This document shows, one piece after another, positions 60,881 through 64,000 of a stretch of 64,000 nucleotides of DNA (within the stretch, counting starts at the first letter, position 1; each line of letters begins with the position of its first letter). Origin of the DNA: Microbulbifer variabilis (GTDB lineage: Bacteria > Pseudomonadota > Gammaproteobacteria > Pseudomonadales > Cellvibrionaceae); the NCBI RefSeq assembly GCF_020524905.1, contig NZ_JAIVKI010000018.1:1-64000 (forward strand), given 5' to 3'. Under the pieces are notes generated by a model. It was given only the letters and a program-made list of their open reading frames with translations, did no database searches and was not told where the DNA came from. The translations under genes and the position numbers were made by a program.

Positions 60881-63055
60881 CTAAGGCAAACAAGATGATG
60901 TAGAGAAGAAGTATTTCACCTCGTAATCACTACACGCCTCAGTTGCGCAGAAGAAACGATAATTAGTAACAATATCTCCGACAAGTAGATCTTCACCAGT
61001 TAGCCTATAGTCCAACTTGGAATCCGCTAAACGTCCAACGATGCCTACTACATCCCCAACTTCACAATTACTGGAAATGTTACCAGCCGATTTCTGCTCA
61101 TTAAAACTTTCATAGTCTATGCCTCCCGAGGATGGATCATCATTGTTGAGCCAGTCGGTCGCATAATATCCGGCATTAACTAATGAGTTGGAAAGTTTAT
61201 GCACCCCTAAAGCATTAATTTCATCCCCATGGCGACCATGGAAGGCAAATATCTGCTGGGTTGAGGTAGAAGAGTAGGTCGTACAGGAACCCTGTTGAGA
61301 GCCACCTGAAACTGTCTCACCTGTGCTGGAAGTCAGTTTTAAATAATAAACACTGCCGGAACTGTATTTTTCATCGTCCCAGCAAATTTTGACATCATCG
61401 AGGTATTCCCCACTGGCGGAGTCAAAATTCAGAACAGAGCCCATTGAACCCCCATCTCCATCGCCATACTCAATGCAAAGTTCATGTTCACTCGCATTTG
61501 CATGGCTGACAGCTTGCCGGAATTCATAACAGGCCTTTAACCCATCAATACGGCTTCCAGAACGAATCTGCACTGACTTAAGGTTCATTGTGCCACTTCC
61601 GAGTAGCTTACGCTTAACAAGGTCGATAGAATCAAATGAATCCCCACCAGCTCCACCAATCTCATCTTTTTTCAGATAGCCAAAATCAGAGTAAGCTTCC
61701 TGGCTCGCAAGCCAGAATCCATCAAATACTTTATAGTAATTCACCCAAACCGAGGTAGTTATCCCCTGAGCATTCCTTACAGCATACAGTTCAGAATTCT
61801 CAAGGGCATTGTAGGGCATTCCATAGTGATAACCTTCAGCAGCACAAACACTGTAGCCATCAGACCAGGCACCAGTGGACTCACTGATATGCCAGTTGCG
61901 ATCATCATCCACACAGGCAAATACACGTTCTGTCGAGCAATTGTAATCTCGAATCTCGCCATCATTAGACAACCAACTACAGTTGTGTTCGGTACCCGGT
62001 GAATCATCTCTCCAAGACCACAAATAATCTTCAATTTGTGGAGCCTTGGAAGCACCGATTGTTGTTGCATTGGCTTCAACCAAAGCCAACTCAATCAACT
62101 GATAACCTGCTTGCGCTTTTTCTTGAACGGTATCACCGTAAATTTTAATATCGTTTTTGTTGTATTCTGTGGTCGCATCCAGAGCGACACTGAAATTCCC
62201 ATTCTTGTAGTGGGTAGTCGCACTGCTATTGCCATCAGAATCAGCGGTCAATTGGCTGGAGTTTTGAGCCAAAGGTTCATTGGAAGTCAGATTGCCAGAA
62301 GCATCCATCTCATCCACACCAATCCAGACATTTCTTAAATACTTGCTGGTATGAGACTCATCGTGATAGTCGCAAAGATTATCGTCTCCGGTATGTGGGT
62401 ACTCTCTGGGGACCTGAGTAAAGAGAATAATATTCCGCCCTGCATCCAGTACATCTTGCTTTGTTAACGTTTGCACCGGTAATGAGGCGCAATCGCCTTC
62501 GGAATAACCCCAATCCGTTGGTTTGAAAACATAGTCCCCTAAACGGCTTTCTATCTTCTCACCAATTTTGTTTCTGAAATTTTGATGATAGTCGGAGTCG
62601 TAGGCTTCAAATTTTATGAACAGCACCTCATCCTGATTATCTTCAAGAAAATCGGTGATTTCATCAAAGCCATCCCCAAGAGTTGCTGCCGTACCAGCCA
62701 TATAAATACACATGGTGGCCTCTTCAAGCCCCATGTGACATAGATGGGGGGTAGAACTAAAAGTGGATGAAGGGTAGGTATCGTACTCCACCAGGCGGAT
62801 GCCGCGATGGAATAGTTTTTCCGGGGCATACCATTGGTTAACATCGGTATAGACTCCCTGGTCCCACTGGTAAGAAGCATAGGCGTTGTGCGCACCGGCC
62901 CAAAGCGTTTTAGATAAAGGCGCCCGGGTGTCGATTTGTCCCTGTAAATCCAGTCGCTGTACCTTTGCATCACCGCTATCTATTTCACCAACTGCCATCA
63001 TCGACACTGAGATTCCCAGCATCAGAAGAGGAATGGAGTTAATTATTTTTAGCAT
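60881..63055 (-). CDS. Secreted phosphatidylinositol phospholipase C-like protein with lectin-like domains, 724 aa
   Basis: A signal peptide (MLKIINSIPLLMLGISVSMM up to ~residue 22) leads to a PI-PLC X-like domain: SKTLWAGAHNAYASYQWDQG (catalytic His in GAHNAY) and GIRLVEYDTYP, then the HLCHMG motif, to about residue 270. The middle (~330-460) has CTL-like features: ERVFACVDDDRNWHIS and YHYGMPYNALENSELYAVRN with WVNYY. The C-terminal part (~465-640) is jacalin-like: GGAGGDSFDSID, SVQIRSGSRIDGL, and FAFHGRHGDEINALGVH. It likely attacks or binds host- or algae-derived phospholipids and glycans. Monocistronic. Confidence 0.8.
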   Translation of the reverse strand: MLKIINSIPLLMLGISVSMMAVGEIDSGDAKVQRLDLQGQIDTRAPLSKTLWAGAHNAYASYQWDQGVYTDVNQWYAPEKLFHRGIRLVEYDTYPSSTFSSTPHLCHMGLEEATMCIYMAGTAATLGDGFDEITDFLEDNQDEVLFIKFEAYDSDYHQNFRNKIGEKIESRLGDYVFKPTDWGYSEGDCASLPVQTLTKQDVLDAGRNIILFTQVPREYPHTGDDNLCDYHDESHTSKYLRNVWIGVDEMDASGNLTSNEPLAQNSSQLTADSDGNSSATTHYKNGNFSVALDATTEYNKNDIKIYGDTVQEKAQAGYQLIELALVEANATTIGASKAPQIEDYLWSWRDDSPGTEHNCSWLSNDGEIRDYNCSTERVFACVDDDRNWHISESTGAWSDGYSVCAAEGYHYGMPYNALENSELYAVRNAQGITTSVWVNYYKVFDGFWLASQEAYSDFGYLKKDEIGGAGGDSFDSIDLVKRKLLGSGTMNLKSVQIRSGSRIDGLKACYEFRQAVSHANASEHELCIEYGDGDGGSMGSVLNFDSASGEYLDDVKICWDDEKYSSGSVYYLKLTSSTGETVSGGSQQGSCTTYSSTSTQQIFAFHGRHGDEINALGVHKLSNSLVNAGYYATDWLNNDDPSSGGIDYESFNEQKSAGNISSNCEVGDVVGIVGRLADSKLDYRLTGEDLLVGDIVTNYRFFCATEACSDYEVKYFFSTSSCLP

Positions 63056-63594
63056 TATTTATTCCTGAGAGATTACTTGATAGTGGCCACACCAACTTGA
63101 GAGCGATTCCTAGAACTTATTCAATGAATAAAAAAATTAAAATAAGCACTAACGTTCCAAGAAGAAAATTACCCTAAAACTCTGCGGTATCGATGCACTC
63201 TTAACGCTACTTAACTATTTCACAATACATACACATTTCCGGGCGGGAATACCCGTGGATAGTTTCAATTTCTCTACGCTATCCATTTCTTATATTTCCA
63301 AACTCGCATAAAAGGTAAAACAAATACCCGGAGCCAAGCTTAAAAGTTGCTTTTTCATAAAGCTTCGCAATTGGCACAATAGAACCACCAATAAACGATA
63401 TCATTTCGATATGACTATCAAGTTTCAGTTTTGCTTCTCTTTCCTGAATAAACTGGCTGATTGACCACGTCACAAGGAGGATTCAGGCACCATTTACTAC
63501 ACACTCACAGAAAAATGAACAAAGCTATAGGCGCCCGGATTTTTCCTTCCCTAAGAAGTTGAAGTCTGCACCAGATCAAAAGTACGGATACACA
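63056..63594. other. Non-coding gap, ~540 bases
   Basis: Between divergent genes: the secreted phospholipase on minus, the hydrolase on plus. A short minus-strand frame at 63279-63473 lacks a ribosome site. GGATAG at ~63257 and CTATCC at ~63281 form a small inverted repeat. Nothing else was recognised. Confidence 0.4.
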
Positions 63595-64000
63595 ATGGCC
63601 TTTTCAGTTGACAGTGAATTTACCCAGGCATTTGATAGATTTAGCGCGCTACTGGAGCCAATAGAACCAATCGCCGTTGGTGATGTGGCAACAAGGCGTG
63701 AGATCGGAGAGAGGATTCTTAGAGAAGTGCTTCGCACGCACCCTATGCCAAGTGATGTTTTAATTGAAGATTTTCTGGTAAAGGCAGCGGATGGGGCCAG
63801 TATGCTGTTACGCTGGTATTCTAAGGAGGGTTCGACACCGGGCTCAGCAGTACTCTACCTGCATGGTGGTGGCCTGATCTTTAACGATGTTGGGATATAC
63901 GACCGAACAGTCGCAAACTATGTCTCTAAGAGTGGGGTTCCATTTCTCTCAGTAGATTATCGTAAAGCGCCGGAGCACCCCTTCCCTACTCCTATTGAGG
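63595..64000 (+). CDS. Alpha/beta hydrolase (HGGG-type esterase), N-terminal part
   Basis: The frame opens at the ATG at 63595 and runs off the end of the window, so only about 135 residues are seen. AVLYLHGGGLIF carries the HGGG oxyanion motif of hormone-sensitive-lipase-like carboxylesterases, and VDYRKAPEHPFPTPIE matches the conserved DYRLAPEHPFP block that follows. The GxSxG nucleophile motif lies beyond the window. Probably a cytoplasmic esterase with an N-terminal cap (residues 1-70). Confidence 0.88.
   Translation, partial: MAFSVDSEFTQAFDRFSALLEPIEPIAVGDVATRREIGERILREVLRTHPMPSDVLIEDFLVKAADGASMLLRWYSKEGSTPGSAVLYLHGGGLIFNDVGIYDRTVANYVSKSGVPFLSVDYRKAPEHPFPTPIE

Noticed and set aside
63279-63473. 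64-codon minus-strand frame between divergent genes
   Set aside because: GTG start without a Shine-Dalgarno sequence; the AAGGAGG nearby is on the other strand with no suitable start codon.

Overview
Host: The window reads as the chromosome of a marine-type gammaproteobacterium, possibly Microbulbifer or a close relative. This is inferred from gene content only (SulP and persulfide genes, BetT/BetA, a TorF-type porin, a ChrR operon, a fused indolepyruvate oxidoreductase, many secreted proteins); no rRNA or other phylogenetic marker is present. Layout: (1) 1-4260 is accessory DNA. The tail of an IS3-family transposase abuts a run of attC recombination sites, with small cassette genes all on the minus strand and no integron integrase in view, so this is an integrase-less attC cluster. 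(2) 4862-11278 is a divergent sulfur locus. A BigR-type ArsR repressor sits between a persulfide dioxygenase/DUF442 arm and a YeeE/YedE arm, and each arm ends in a SulP transporter. (3) 11351-13570 is a UvrD-like helicase. (4) 13636-17460 holds two identical tRNA-Arg(ACG) genes, each with its own promoter and terminator. Between them lie small accessory genes: an immunity-like protein, a lipoprotein, a gene broken by a stop codon, a NIPSNAP protein and a GFA-family protein. (5) 17605-20120 and 30188-31353 hold three paralogous membrane-anchored patatin-like lipases: one intact, one badly decayed, one with a single frameshift. (6) 20367-24933 has an EamA exporter, then an acyl-CoA ligase/tautomerase operon divergent from an HxlR regulator across a perfect 18-bp inverted repeat. 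(7) 25085-29000 has umuDC under a LexA box, a small MscS-like channel and a pair of unknown membrane proteins, followed by an AraC/GyrI-like regulator. (8) 31454-35230 has orphan secreted, membrane and soluble proteins, a zinc alcohol dehydrogenase and a glycine-zipper lipoprotein. (9) 35600-40445 is the choline module betT-betA and a TorF-like porin. (10) 40578-47073 is a six-gene lipid and redox operon divergent from an ECF sigma factor and its ChrR-type anti-sigma factor, resembling a photo-oxidative stress regulon. (11) 47224-51792 is a fused indolepyruvate ferredoxin oxidoreductase divergent from an Lrp/AsnC regulator. (12) 52493-56075 is an exported pair: an FAD-linked oxidase with a Cys-rich tail and a carotenoid-oxygenase-family protein. 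(13) 56484-64000 has a GNAT enzyme, an unknown secreted protein, a MocR regulator divergent from a second EamA exporter, a secreted phospholipase C-like protein with lectin-like domains, and the start of an alpha/beta hydrolase. How the parts work together: several units are divergent regulator/target pairs whose intergenic DNA carries recognisable repeats (BigR, HxlR, MocR, ECF/ChrR, Lrp). The most unusual material is the attC cluster, the decaying patatin family, the exported carotenoid-oxygenase/FAD-oxidase pair and the lectin-bearing phospholipase. No CRISPR array, rRNA, prophage structural genes or integron integrase were seen.
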